Assembly: GCA_041690255.1 (NCBI GenBank)
Contig: JAWLHU010000018.1
Location: 62,001-126,000, forward strand
Reading direction: 5' to 3'
From: JAWLHU01 sp041690255
GTDB taxonomy: Bacteria > Bacillota > Sulfobacillia > Symbiobacteriales > Symbiobacteriaceae
Length of the DNA: 64,000 bases
The notes beneath the pieces are model-generated. The model was given only the letters and a program-made list of their open reading frames with translations, ran no database searches and was not told the DNA's origin. Positions 33,164 through 41,379 of this stretch are shown here, piece after piece. The first letter of the stretch is position 1. Each line of letters begins with the position of its first letter. Position numbers and translations under genes: made by a program.

Positions 33164-34819
33164 ATGAAGCGCTTGAGATATCGCCATCTGACCGCCACCG
33201 CCCTTCTAACGCTCTTTATGACCAGCCTGGCAAGCGCCGCCACCCCTGCCCTGACCGATCTGAGCGGCCACTGGGCCGCCGGCGAGATCAACGCCGCCGT
33301 TAAAGCCGGCTGGATTCAGGGCTACCCGGATCGCACCTTCCGGCCCGAGGCGCCGGTCACCCGGGCTGAGTTCCTGACCATGCTCTCTCGCCTGCTGGAC
33401 AGCCAGGGGCATGCTCCGGTCAACGACCAGCGCCTCGCCTGGTACGCCGATCGGGTTGCTGAAGATGATCACTGGGCGGTCCAGGCCGGCTACGTGAAGG
33501 GAACCCTGGCTCACGGTGTGCTGGAGCCGACCGATTACACGCTGACCTTCACCCAGGGTGGCGGGGTCGATTCCTGGGTGCTCGCCCCCGATAGCCCGCT
33601 GCGCCGGCTTGACGCCTCGATCCTGCTGACCCGAGCCCTGGGCGGCAAGTATGCGGCAGAGCGCCCCTGGTTCCACCCGGATGAACTCTCCCTGCCCCAG
33701 CCCACCTTCGCCGATCATGCCAGCCTGCCCACCTGGTCTCTCGGCTGGGTGGATCTTGCCGGCCAGAACGGAATCGTCCGCGGCTACCCTGACGGCTCCT
33801 TCGGCGGGGAGCGGACGATCACCAGGGCGGAGGCGGTCACCATGCTGAACCGAATGGTCGCGACCCCGCCGGTGGAGGCTGCTCTCACCGGGGAGGTCCG
33901 GGTGGGCTACAGCTCGCCACCCCAGGCGGAAGGCCTGGCGGGTCTGGCGGAGGCGAACCGGAACCTGAGCCCCACGCTCACGCTGACCGTCCGCGATGAG
34001 GAGCAGGAGCCGGCCTGGGCCATCGAGCACGCCTGGGCTTCGCTGGACCGCGCAGAGAAGGAGTCGGCGCTGCAGAAGATCGCCGTGGCCTACCATCATC
34101 AGGTGAACGAAGCGTCCCTGGAACCACTGGTCCTGAAGCAGGTGCAGATCCGGCTTGCGACCCACTTCGGCACCCTGGCGACCCTGACCTGGGACGGCGA
34201 GAGTGCTGCCTACGCCGAGGCCGAACCCCTCCAGCCCGAGGAGAGCTACGCGGATCTCGCCAGCACGCTCCTCACCCGTCTTACGGTCCAGCAGGACTCC
34301 GCCCCCGAGGAGATCGAGCGTTCCAAGGCGAACCTGGCCCAGATCGAGTCCGACCTGGCCCACCTTACCCATCGGAAGATCCTCGTCTTCCCCTACCAGT
34401 ACCTGAGCGACTGGTTCGCCCAGGAGCAGGCCGCTGTGCTGGAGTGGGCGCGCACTGAAGCTGCCCCGTACTTCGAGCAGGTCCGGGCGCAGGAGTCGAT
34501 CCACGGCGGACAGGTTGAACATGTTGAGCTAGTGGTTGCCCCCAGCGATACGGCACACCGGGCCCCGTCCTATCGCTCGATCGACCTGGCCGCCTCGTTG
34601 ATCGCGAACCCGGTTCTGGTCCTCCGCTATGACGGGCAGGAGATTTCGGTGGTCAGCCGGCCTGAGTCGCTCTCCACCTACCTGAAGGCTCCTGTGGTGG
34701 TCTATCAGCAGGAGAACTGCGGCGAGGGTTGCGGTCAGGAGATTATCGACCCGTCCCGACCCGAGGCGCAGGAGATCATCCGCACCCTGACCATGACTCT
34801 CGGCCAGACGGGCCCGTAG
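33164..34819 (+). CDS. SLH-domain exported protein
   Basis: 551 aa if begun at the ATG at 33164; the GGGAG is very close to that codon, so the in-frame TTG at 33173 (9 nt from GGGAG) is a possible alternative. Signal peptide to about residue 25 (ending SLASA). Three SLH-type units follow: LSGHWAAGEINAAVKAGW with GYPDRTFRPEAPVTRAEF, a second with LRRLDASILLTRAL, and a third with GWVDLAGQNGIVRGYPDG and TITRAEAVTML. The C-terminal half (about 270-551) is helical then alpha/beta, with Cys pair NCGEGCGQE near the end. Its family is not recognised. Expected to be wall-associated through the SLH domains. Confidence 0.85.
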   Translation: MKRLRYRHLTATALLTLFMTSLASAATPALTDLSGHWAAGEINAAVKAGWIQGYPDRTFRPEAPVTRAEFLTMLSRLLDSQGHAPVNDQRLAWYADRVAEDDHWAVQAGYVKGTLAHGVLEPTDYTLTFTQGGGVDSWVLAPDSPLRRLDASILLTRALGGKYAAERPWFHPDELSLPQPTFADHASLPTWSLGWVDLAGQNGIVRGYPDGSFGGERTITRAEAVTMLNRMVATPPVEAALTGEVRVGYSSPPQAEGLAGLAEANRNLSPTLTLTVRDEEQEPAWAIEHAWASLDRAEKESALQKIAVAYHHQVNEASLEPLVLKQVQIRLATHFGTLATLTWDGESAAYAEAEPLQPEESYADLASTLLTRLTVQQDSAPEEIERSKANLAQIESDLAHLTHRKILVFPYQYLSDWFAQEQAAVLEWARTEAAPYFEQVRAQESIHGGQVEHVELVVAPSDTAHRAPSYRSIDLAASLIANPVLVLRYDGQEISVVSRPESLSTYLKAPVVVYQQENCGEGCGQEIIDPSRPEAQEIIRTLTMTLGQTGP

Positions 34820-34837
34820 TCAGCAATAAGGCCTTGT

Positions 34838-34872
34838 AGAGGGCGTCAGCCATGGGCTGGCGCCCTCTCTAT
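34838..34872 (+). terminator. Rho-independent terminator
   Basis: AGAGGGCGTCAGCC (34838-34851) pairs perfectly with GGCTGGCGCCCTCT (34855-34868, one mismatch region) and is followed by CTATTGATT. Confidence 0.8.
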
Positions 34873-34940
34873 TGATTCCGTGTTTTCCGCATAGCGAAAC
34901 GTGCACCGCACGAAATACGTTCCGAATTTACACTAATAAC

Positions 34941-34969
34941 TTGCGTATCATATTATTATGACTTAGAAT
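34941..34969 (+). promoter_or_regulatory. Sigma-A-type promoter of the subtilase gene
   Basis: TTGCGT (34941-34946), 17-nt AT-rich spacer, TAGAAT (34964-34969). This gives a leader of about 60 nt containing a small GGGTC/GACCC hairpin before the ribosome binding site. Confidence 0.7.
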
Positions 34970-35035
34970 ATGCCTGGGTCGGTAAGGACCCAACGACTAG
35001 CGTTCGGAGAGCGACAGAAAGGGGAGGGGTTTCCG

Positions 35036-36709
35036 ATGAGAAGGTTTTCGGTCTGGCTGGTCCTCACGAGTATGCTCCTGAGTCTCTTTGCCTCCAGTGC
35101 GGCTTCAGCGGATTCAGAACTGCAGCGCTCTGCTCGTGTCGACTTGAGCGCCCCAGCGGTGCCGGGGGAGTTCCTGGTGCAGTTTGCGCCCGGAATGGCT
35201 GCCGCTGAGCGCAACCGCGCCGCCGAGAAGATGGGTGGGAAGATCATCGATCACGTGGCTGCGCTGGACATTGATCTGCTGGAGTTCCCTGCGCTGAGGT
35301 CGAAAGGCAACCCGAAGGCTGTGGAACAGCTCCTGGTCAACCTCCGGAAGAACCCGAACGTGGTCATGGCCGAACCGAACTATCTTTATACGGTCAACTG
35401 GACACCCAACGACCCCGGACTGAGCCAGCAGTGGGCCTGGGATACGATTGGCGCCTACTCATACTGGGACACCAATCAGGGGAGCAGCAGCGTCGTCGTC
35501 GCCGTGGTTGACACGGGTGTTCAGTTGAACCACCCGGACCTGAGTTCGAAGATTGTCGCCGGATATGACTTCGTCAGCGGCGATTCGATCCCCGACGACG
35601 GCAACGGTCATGGCACGCACGTGGCCGGCACCATTGCTGCGATTACGAACAACGGCACCGGCGGTGCCGGCACCTGCCCGAACTGCAAGATCATGCCGGT
35701 GCGGGTCCTGGACAACAACGGCAGCGGCACCCTGGCGAACGTCGCCAACGGCATCACCTGGGCGGCGGACAACGGGGCCGACGCGATCAATATGAGCCTC
35801 GGCGCCAGCTCCGGGGCCAGCACCCTGGAGAATGCCGTGAACTACGCCTGGAACCAGGGGACTTTCCTGGCTTGCGCTGCGGGCAACAGCAACACCAGCG
35901 CCCCCAGCTATCCTGCGTACTACACCCGCTGCTTCGCCGTGGCAGCGACGGACAGCAACGACAACCGGGCGTCCTTCTCCAACTACGGCAGTTGGGTAGA
36001 GGTCGCCGCCCCGGGTGTGAATATCTACTCCACCTGGACCGGCAGCGGGTACAACACCATCAGCGGCACCTCCATGGCCACCCCGCACGTGGCAGGCCAG
36101 GCCGGGCTGCTCGCCTCCCTGGGTATGAGCAACAGCCAGATCTGGGATGAGATCATGAACACCGCCGATCCGATCTCCGGCACCGGGACATACTGGATTG
36201 CGGGTCGGATCCACCTGGGCAGCGGCGGCACGCCGCCTCCTCCCCCGCCCCCTCCCCCCAGCGGCAATCTGCAGAACGGCGGCTTTGAGAACGGGACCAG
36301 CCCGTGGGTCCAGTCCTCGACCGGCGGCTACCAGCTGATCACCACCGACCGGCCCCACGCCGGCTCCTATAGCGCCTGGCTCGGCGGGTACAACAGCGGC
36401 ACCGACGCCGTCTCGCAGACGGTGACCATCCCGTCCAGCGGAACGCTGACCTACTGGTGGTATCAGACCTCGCAGGAGGGGACCAGCACCGCCTACGACT
36501 ACTTCCGGGTCCGGCTCTACAACCCCAGCACCGGCGCCCTGGTGGCGACCCTGAAGACCCGGTCCAACCGGGATTCCCGGAACGCCTGGTACCAGGACAG
36601 TGTCAGCCTCTCCAGCTACGCCGGGCAGACGCTGCGGATTGAGTTCAGTGTCAGCACCGACTTCATCTATACCACCAGCTTCTGGGTCGACGACGTAGCC
36701 GTTCAGTAG
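35036..36709 (+). CDS. Secreted subtilisin-like serine protease (S8)
   Basis: 557 aa, ATG at 35036 with AAAGGGGAGGGG upstream. Signal peptide 1-25 (ending SAASA). An I9-type propeptide (about 38-120, VPGEFLVQFAPG to VVMAEPNYLY) acts as inhibitor and folding aid. The catalytic triad is intact: Asp159 (VVDTG), His192 (GNGHGTHVAG) and Ser346 (GTSMATPHVAG); oxyanion Asn is near AAGNSN. A linker of consecutive prolines (about 400-410) leads to a C-terminal jelly-roll domain of about 140 aa (LQNGGFENGTSPWVQS... FWVDDVAVQ), resembling carbohydrate- or collagen-binding modules attached to secreted proteases. Autoprocessing and secretion are expected; its substrate-binding module suggests action on a polymer. 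It has its own promoter and terminator. Confidence 0.93.
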   Translation: MRRFSVWLVLTSMLLSLFASSAASADSELQRSARVDLSAPAVPGEFLVQFAPGMAAAERNRAAEKMGGKIIDHVAALDIDLLEFPALRSKGNPKAVEQLLVNLRKNPNVVMAEPNYLYTVNWTPNDPGLSQQWAWDTIGAYSYWDTNQGSSSVVVAVVDTGVQLNHPDLSSKIVAGYDFVSGDSIPDDGNGHGTHVAGTIAAITNNGTGGAGTCPNCKIMPVRVLDNNGSGTLANVANGITWAADNGADAINMSLGASSGASTLENAVNYAWNQGTFLACAAGNSNTSAPSYPAYYTRCFAVAATDSNDNRASFSNYGSWVEVAAPGVNIYSTWTGSGYNTISGTSMATPHVAGQAGLLASLGMSNSQIWDEIMNTADPISGTGTYWIAGRIHLGSGGTPPPPPPPPPSGNLQNGGFENGTSPWVQSSTGGYQLITTDRPHAGSYSAWLGGYNSGTDAVSQTVTIPSSGTLTYWWYQTSQEGTSTAYDYFRVRLYNPSTGALVATLKTRSNRDSRNAWYQDSVSLSSYAGQTLRIEFSVSTDFIYTTSFWVDDVAVQ

Positions 36710-36718
36710 CCGTGAGAA

Positions 36719-36756
36719 AGAGGCCCTCAGCCAGGCGCTGAGGGCCTCTCGTTTTT
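36719..36756. terminator. Terminator of the subtilase gene
   Basis: AGAGGCCCTCAG (36719-36730) pairs perfectly with CTGAGGGCCTCT (36738-36749) and is followed by CGTTTTT; also faces the converging SDR gene. Confidence 0.92.
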
Positions 36757-36767
36757 CGTGCTGCGAC

Positions 36768-37511
36768 TTATACGACCACCCCGCCGTTGGGTGAGATCAC
36801 CTGCCCGGTGATAAACCCTGCCCCCGGCCCTGCCAGAAAGCCGATCACCCGGGCCACCTCCTCCGGTGTGCCCAGCCGCCCGACCGGGGTCCGGTCCAGC
36901 CAGGTCTGCAGGTCCTCACCGATCAGACCGGCGTTCATCTCCGTGTCGATCGCCCCCGGTGCCACGGCGTTGACCGTAATGCCGAGGGAGCCCACCTCCA
37001 GGGCGAGCGCCCGGGTAAAACCGTTCTGCCCCGCCTTGACGGTAGAGTAGGCGACCTCTCCTGCCGCCCCGGTGACCCCCCATATCGAGGAGACCGTGAT
37101 CACCCGTCCATACCGCCGCCCGATCATATGCGGCAGGGCGGCCTTTGTGCAGGCATACATGCCGGTCAGATGGACATTCATGAGGAATTGCCACTCCGCC
37201 AGCGACGTATCCAGCAAGAGCTTCTCCAGGGCATGGCCGGCGTTGTTGATAAGGATATCGATCCGCCCATGGCGCCGTACCGTCGCATCCACCGCCGCCT
37301 CACAGGCAGCCGGGTCGGCCACATCCACCTGGATCGGCTCCGCCTCGCCGCCCGCCTCCCGGATCTCCCGGACCAAGTCTACCGCCAGCTCCTGCCGCTC
37401 CCGGTAGCCGACCATGACGGCGGCGCCAGAGGCCGCCAGGAGCCGGGCCGTCGCCCGCCCGATCCCGCGGGAGGCGCCGGTCACCAGCGCCGCCTGCCCC
37501 TGCAGTTCCAT
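36768..37511 (-). CDS. Short-chain dehydrogenase/reductase (FabG-like)
   Basis: 247 aa, ATG at 37511 with GGGGGAG upstream. Classical SDR: cofactor loop TGASRGIG (11-18), NNAG (89-92), Asn112, Ser142 (SSIWG), Tyr155 and Lys159 (YSTVK), and the C-terminal TGQVISPNGG that replaces the usual DGG ending of FabG proteins. NADP(H) preference is suggested by the basic/GYR region after strand 2 (VGYRERQE). It may reduce 3-oxoacyl thioesters or another ketone; the isolated position outside a fab cluster leaves this open. It lies 1 nt after the stop of the degenerate HAD gene, so the two form an operon. Confidence 0.88.
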   Translation of the reverse strand: MELQGQAALVTGASRGIGRATARLLAASGAAVMVGYRERQELAVDLVREIREAGGEAEPIQVDVADPAACEAAVDATVRRHGRIDILINNAGHALEKLLLDTSLAEWQFLMNVHLTGMYACTKAALPHMIGRRYGRVITVSSIWGVTGAAGEVAYSTVKAGQNGFTRALALEVGSLGITVNAVAPGAIDTEMNAGLIGEDLQTWLDRTPVGRLGTPEEVARVIGFLAGPGAGFITGQVISPNGGVVV

Positions 37512-37512
37512 G

Positions 37513-38205
37513 CTACTCCCCCGCCTTCCCCACGAGCATCAGTACGCCCCGCAGGTCGGTGATCGTCAGCACCTCGTGGCCGGTCGTGATCCCCGTCCGG
37601 TTGAGCCAGACCGGGCGCACGCCCGCCGAGATCGCCCCGGCCACATCCTCCGCGATACTCGGTCCCACGTGCAGGGTCTCCTCCGCCTGCACGCCGAGGG
37701 CCTTCACCGCCCGGTGGAAGAGGATCGGGTCGGGCTTCGCCGCCCCCGCCTCCATGGAGGGGAGGATCAGATCGAAGTAGCCGTCCAGCTCAAACTCGGT
37801 CAGGAAGCGGCGGAGCGAGGGCTCCCAGTTGGCGACCACGCCGAGCTTCAGGCCAGTCGCCTTCAGCTTCTCCAGCACCGGCAGGGTCTCCGGGTACATC
37901 GACCACCAGGCCGAGTACTGGTGCAGCGCCTCAATGAGTCGCAACACCATGGCGTCCGTGGGGAAGCGTACCCCCACATTCTCAAGAAGCGCCCGGATCA
38001 TCGCCTGGTGGTAGTCGTTCTCCTGCTCCTCGGTCCGCATCTGGATACGGGCCAGCTTCAGGTCGTCGGGCAGCCGGGAGATCGCATCCTCCACCTCTGC
38101 CGGTTCCACCTGCACCTCCTCGGCCCGGAGGATCTCCGCCAGCAACTCGGCGCCCTGCGGGCCGTATACGAGGGATCGCACATCGAAGAGGATTGCCTGT
38201 GTCAC
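37513..38205 (-). CDS. HAD-superfamily protein with degraded active site
   Basis: 230 aa from a GTG at 38205, with GGGAGG upstream. Overall fold follows the haloacid-dehalogenase/REG-2-like group: strand-1 motif I, an all-helical cap (about 20-100), motif II at GVVANWEPS, motif III Lys in KPDPILFHRA, and motif IV at HVGPSIAEDVAGA. Key residues deviate: motif I is FDVRSL instead of D-x-D-G-T (second Asp replaced by Arg), motif II has Asn where Ser/Thr is usual, and motif IV has Pro (HVGPS) for the usual HVGDS, although ED remains. Phosphatase or dehalogenase activity is therefore doubtful, and a binding or regulatory role is possible. It is first in a two-gene operon with the SDR. Confidence 0.8.
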   Translation of the reverse strand: MTQAILFDVRSLVYGPQGAELLAEILRAEEVQVEPAEVEDAISRLPDDLKLARIQMRTEEQENDYHQAMIRALLENVGVRFPTDAMVLRLIEALHQYSAWWSMYPETLPVLEKLKATGLKLGVVANWEPSLRRFLTEFELDGYFDLILPSMEAGAAKPDPILFHRAVKALGVQAEETLHVGPSIAEDVAGAISAGVRPVWLNRTGITTGHEVLTITDLRGVLMLVGKAGE

Positions 38206-38329
38206 AAAAAGACCTCCCGTGGAAAATCCTGCTCGTATGGTTTCCACAGGCATGAGAGCTCAACCTGCCGGTGTGAGCAGGAACGGCTGGGTTCGAGGGC
38301 GAACAGATTTTCGGAGGAGGATTGATCCC

Positions 38330-38731
38330 ATGCGCTTTACGCCGGACCGCCGCCCATCCAAGTGGGGGGCAACCGCGGCCGTGGTGGCGAACCAGACCGC
38401 TGAGTCGGTGCTGGAATACCTGAGCAGCGGCCACGGCACCCCGTTTGACACCTTGACCCGCCTGTCCGATGTGACCGAGATCAAGGGGTATCGCTACTGT
38501 CTTACCCAGGTCAGCCTGGACTTCGGTCATCCGCACTTCGGCCGGATCGCCGAGGTGCTGGATGAGGCTGGGGGCAGTGAGTTCCTCCTGATCGTGGTCG
38601 AAACCCCGGAGCGGTCGGTCTACCTGATCGTGGACAAGAACAACCTCCCGGAAGATGAGGCCAAGCCCGATCACCCGCTGCTCCAGCAGATTGCCGCGTG
38701 GCTGGGCCCGGCGATCGCCCTGCGGCGTTGA
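38330..38731 (+). CDS. Hypothetical alpha/beta protein
   Basis: 133 aa, ATG at 38330 with GGAGGAGG 8 nt upstream. No signal peptide. The sequence alternates strand and helix (YRYCLTQVSLDFGH, FGRIAEVLDEAGGSEFLLIVVETPERSVYLIVDKNNLP) and suggests a compact cytoplasmic domain. Family not recognised. A CGAAC-N4-TTTCG sequence, one mismatch from the Gram-positive LexA box, lies at about 38300-38313 and abuts the ribosome binding site; this is a weak hint of SOS control. Confidence 0.7.
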   Translation: MRFTPDRRPSKWGATAAVVANQTAESVLEYLSSGHGTPFDTLTRLSDVTEIKGYRYCLTQVSLDFGHPHFGRIAEVLDEAGGSEFLLIVVETPERSVYLIVDKNNLPEDEAKPDHPLLQQIAAWLGPAIALRR

Positions 38732-38747
38732 ATACGGTGAGCAGAAC

Positions 38748-38777
38748 GGCGCCCCCATCGCGGAAGATGGAGGCGCC
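38748..38777. terminator. Bidirectional terminator hairpin
   Basis: GGCGCCCCCATC pairs with GATGGAGGCGCC (one mismatch) between converging genes ending at 38731 and 38784. Confidence 0.75.
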
Positions 38778-38783
38778 TTGCGC

Positions 38784-39236
38784 TTAGTTCAGGCCGAAAT
38801 CCCGGGGCAGCCTGGGCAGGGCCAGGAAGGGCTTCGGAACCTGCCGGTTGTGCTTGTCGATCAGGATGTTGGTCTCCACGATGCGGGAGGGGCGCTCCGG
38901 GCTCTTCGGCTTCGCCCGGATCTCGTTCATCGCAGCGACGATCTGCTGGCGCAGCTCTATCCACTCGGGGGTGAGGCCGGCGTTCTTCAGCATCTCGTAG
39001 AGCTTGGCCTCGTCTCCTGCGTAGGGATCGGCGTCCTTCAGGGCGAGCGGCTTCCCCTTGCCGGGCAGGTTATCCATGTCGCCCCGGGCGATGGCTCGGG
39101 CGACCATCTGATCCAGCCAGGTGACCATATCGACGCCAGGTGGAATCTTCTCTTCGGCCTCGGCCTCCGTCTCAGTCCCGGGAAAGAGCTGGATCACCTT
39201 GGAGCCCTTCACGACGAATCGCTCTGTCTTGGCCAT
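38784..39236 (-). CDS. DUF1992 (DnaJC28-like) protein
   Basis: 150 aa, ATG at 39236 with AGGAGGT upstream. The DUF1992 signature is clear: a WLDQMVARAIARGDMDNLPGKGKPL segment (about 40-64), followed by a helical half with ELRQQIVAAMNEIR. The family is found alone in bacteria and fused to J-domains in eukaryotes; no function is established. An N-terminal extension of about 35 residues (RFVVKGSKVIQLFPG, then an acidic stretch) precedes the domain. Cytoplasmic. Confidence 0.85.
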   Translation of the reverse strand: MAKTERFVVKGSKVIQLFPGTETEAEAEEKIPPGVDMVTWLDQMVARAIARGDMDNLPGKGKPLALKDADPYAGDEAKLYEMLKNAGLTPEWIELRQQIVAAMNEIRAKPKSPERPSRIVETNILIDKHNRQVPKPFLALPRLPRDFGLN

Positions 39237-39317
39237 TCGGCAGACCTCCTGCTCTCGGCTCTCTTATCTTCAGTATAACCCCAGGTAATTGGTCTGCCAA
39301 ATGGCTAGTGCTTATGT

Positions 39318-39914
39318 TCACAATTCCGTCGGGGAATCGACGAGCTGGAGGGGCCAGGGGATATGCTCGATATCGCCCCGATACGTGCGGCCGGCGGTGT
39401 CTTGGGCATAGAGGGCGTACCGTTCGGTGAGCCAGTGTACCAGGGAGCCGGGCTTCGCCTGGAATGCCGGGCCGCTCGGGCGGTAGCGGGCCCGGAACTC
39501 GGCAGGCCGGCCCCGTTTGTCAGTCCGGACCGACTCGTAGGTGTCCCCCACCGTCCCCTCCAGCCGGCAGGTCATGCGGGCGTTCATGTAGGGCAGGTGG
39601 AAGAAGCGTCGGGCGGTGGCCACCGCCAGGCGGTTGGCGGCATCGAGCGAGAAGAACCAGACCCCTGGCTTGCCGTCCACGTGCACGTAGGTCCTCACGT
39701 TCAGCTCGGGGAAGGTGCTGGTGCCCGGGATTGGGGTGAGACCCCGCAGGGCCACCCCGCTCATGCGAAAGGGGACGACCGCCACCCAGGCCTCGCCCTT
39801 GTAGAGGTCCAGCGGCAGCGGGACCAGGGGCTGGAGCAGGGCCGGGTCGATCCGCCAGTGGGCGAAGAGCAGGTCGCTCCAGGTCTGACGCAGAATCCAG
39901 GGGCGTGAGGCCAC
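39318..39914 (-). CDS. DUF2071 (YqjF-like) protein
   Basis: 198 aa from a GTG at 39914 with GAAGGAGGG 8 nt upstream. The DUF2071 pattern is visible throughout: QTWSDLLFAHWRIDPALLQPLVP at the start, VPFRMSGV, PELNVRTYV, GVWFFSLDA, and FHLPYMNARM. These proteins form a single beta-barrel-like domain related to acetoacetate decarboxylase folds and have no confirmed role. The gene is preceded by tandem 17-bp repeats at 39947-39987. Confidence 0.85.
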   Translation of the reverse strand: MASRPWILRQTWSDLLFAHWRIDPALLQPLVPLPLDLYKGEAWVAVVPFRMSGVALRGLTPIPGTSTFPELNVRTYVHVDGKPGVWFFSLDAANRLAVATARRFFHLPYMNARMTCRLEGTVGDTYESVRTDKRGRPAEFRARYRPSGPAFQAKPGSLVHWLTERYALYAQDTAGRTYRGDIEHIPWPLQLVDSPTEL

Positions 39915-39946
39915 GGGGAGATCCCTCCTTCCCCTCCATTCTACCC

Positions 39947-39987
39947 GGTTGATGTCGACGGTCGGTTGATGTCGACGGTCGGTTGAT
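39947..39987. repeat. 17-bp tandem repeat, 2.4 copies
   Basis: The unit GGTTGATGTCGACGGTC occurs at 39947-39963 and 39964-39980, followed by a partial third copy. It lies 33 bp upstream of the DUF2071 start. It could be a promoter-proximal operator array or replication slippage; no function can be assigned. Confidence 0.85.
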
Positions 39988-40595
39988 CCATGCACCGGTT
40001 GGGGGGCGCATCGGGAAAGGCGGATTGATGCCTAAACTCCGTCAAGACCGTATTCTTGCATGGCTGGTGGCCAGGGCGGCTCTGCCAGCCGGTTCCACCA
40101 GAAATTCCCGGCGAGTCTCTCGCCCATGTGGGAAAATGTAGCGGAATCCGCAAAACAAGGGGCCTGGAGGTGAGGGAACCACCCTTTTTCGGCCTGACCC
40201 GGGCCAATATGCGCCCTCTGAGGCCCCACAAGAGCGACTTACGGAGTGAACAGGCCCTTCAAATGCGTCGTTCCGCTACGATTTCCCACTTGACCTACGC
40301 TCGCCCTGGGAAAAAGTGACGGAATCCGTCCATTGCCAACCCGCCACCATCCTGCATGATGAACTCCCTTTCTCCGCCCTCGTTATAGATGCACTTCGGG
40401 TAATAAAAGAGACCTGGTGTCTCACGCATGTTGACACAGAGGGGAACCCACCCGAAAGCCCGATTTCGCGCTCTCGGGAGCCCCTTTGACCTCCGAGGAC
40501 GCCTGCTCCAACTATAAAGTATAAGATTTTGCACAGCACCACCCGAGGCTGGCGGATATGGGCATGCAAAATCTCACAAGTTGCCCTGTGAAAGG
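39988..40595. other. Non-coding interval with decayed repeat motifs
   Basis: No convincing gene. A related motif of about 25 bp containing TGGGAAAA and CGGAATCCG occurs at 40122-40152 and 40299-40328 (direct), with an inverted copy at 40270-40292 (TTCCGCTACGATTTCCCAC). A second inverted pair, AGATTTTGCA (40525-40534) and TGCAAAATCT (40565-40574), lies further right. The ORFs here are short, overlap on both strands and lack ribosome binding sites. The pattern fits the remains of a mobile element or dispersed repeat. AT content is locally higher than in the flanking genes. Confidence 0.6.
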
Positions 40596-40640
40596 GGGCT
40601 GTCCCCTCGCAGACCCACTGCGTTGGAACAGCCCTCGTAT
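40596..40640 (-). terminator. Possible terminator of the anti-sigma gene
   Basis: On the minus strand GGGCTGTTCC pairs with GGGGACAGCCC (one imperfection) and is followed by CCTTTC. Confidence 0.5.
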
Positions 40641-40641
40641 T

Positions 40642-41379
40642 CTACCTCACGTGGCCTACCAGGGACTCGACCACGGCGGCGTCGGGACCGCCAACAGCGA
40701 TCTGGTAGCCATCGGGTCGCCATTCACAAGACGTCGTGCGCGGCTCACCTTCCCAATCGATGCAGAGCGCTGCAATATCGCCCTGCGTCACAGGCCGTGC
40801 CTCTGTGGGCGGAACCCCGCCGAATATCTGGATATCCATGTTCTCGATCGGCCGGAACTCGCCGTCCTTGAATCCGGCCAGGCGGGCCACGGTGTACCCC
40901 GTCTCCCCGTTTCGTTGGTAGTAGAGCATGATTCCACGTCCTTCCCAACCGTCAGGGAGAGGGGTAACCATCGCCGATGCGCCTCGGAGGGTAAATCCTT
41001 CCTGCTCGATGACGGGCGCAATGAGGCCGGTCATCTCCTCCGCCTCCTCAACGTCGGCCACCTGCTCCCATGTGATTGGGTTTTTCCGCTCCGATGCCGG
41101 AGCGTAGGTTACCACGGCCTCCTTGCCCCCGACCATGCCGGACCAGATCACCTGGAACTGCTCCACGACCGCACGGGCCTGGGGGGTGAGGCCGAAGCCC
41201 AGCGCCAGCAGCAGCACAGCCGCCACCGCCAGCCGCCGCCAGTTTCGCTTCCACGGCGAGACCTGCGACGCCGCCTCCCGCAGCGCAATCTCCTTCTCCA
41301 CCCGCTCCCACATCCCGTCAGATGGGACCACAGCATCCGCACCGTGCTCGAAGGCCGCACGGATCATCGCATCGCTCAT
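40642..41379 (-). CDS. Probable anti-sigma factor (DUF4367/DUF4179-like, one TM)
   Basis: 245 aa, ATG at 41379 overlapping the sigma gene's stop (ATGA). The N-terminal cytoplasmic part (about 1-45, with WERVEKEI) would bind the sigma factor. One transmembrane segment lies at about 49-65 (LAVAAVLLLALGFGLTP). The rest is extracytoplasmic and ends in a DUF4367-type beta domain (GRGIMLYYQRNGETGYTVAR, ...VESLVGHVR). The position directly after an ECF sigma gene with coupled translation supports the assignment. The signal sensed is unknown. Confidence 0.8.
   Translation of the reverse strand: MSDAMIRAAFEHGADAVVPSDGMWERVEKEIALREAASQVSPWKRNWRRLAVAAVLLLALGFGLTPQARAVVEQFQVIWSGMVGGKEAVVTYAPASERKNPITWEQVADVEEAEEMTGLIAPVIEQEGFTLRGASAMVTPLPDGWEGRGIMLYYQRNGETGYTVARLAGFKDGEFRPIENMDIQIFGGVPPTEARPVTQGDIAALCIDWEGEPRTTSCEWRPDGYQIAVGGPDAAVVESLVGHVR

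Noticed and set aside
33206..34522. Long minus-strand frame opposite the SLH gene
   Set aside because: Same reasons; the plus strand encodes a clear signal peptide and SLH domains.
40295..40534. Possible 79-aa minus-strand gene
   Set aside because: No ribosome binding site, basic low-complexity sequence, and it overlaps repeat remnants.
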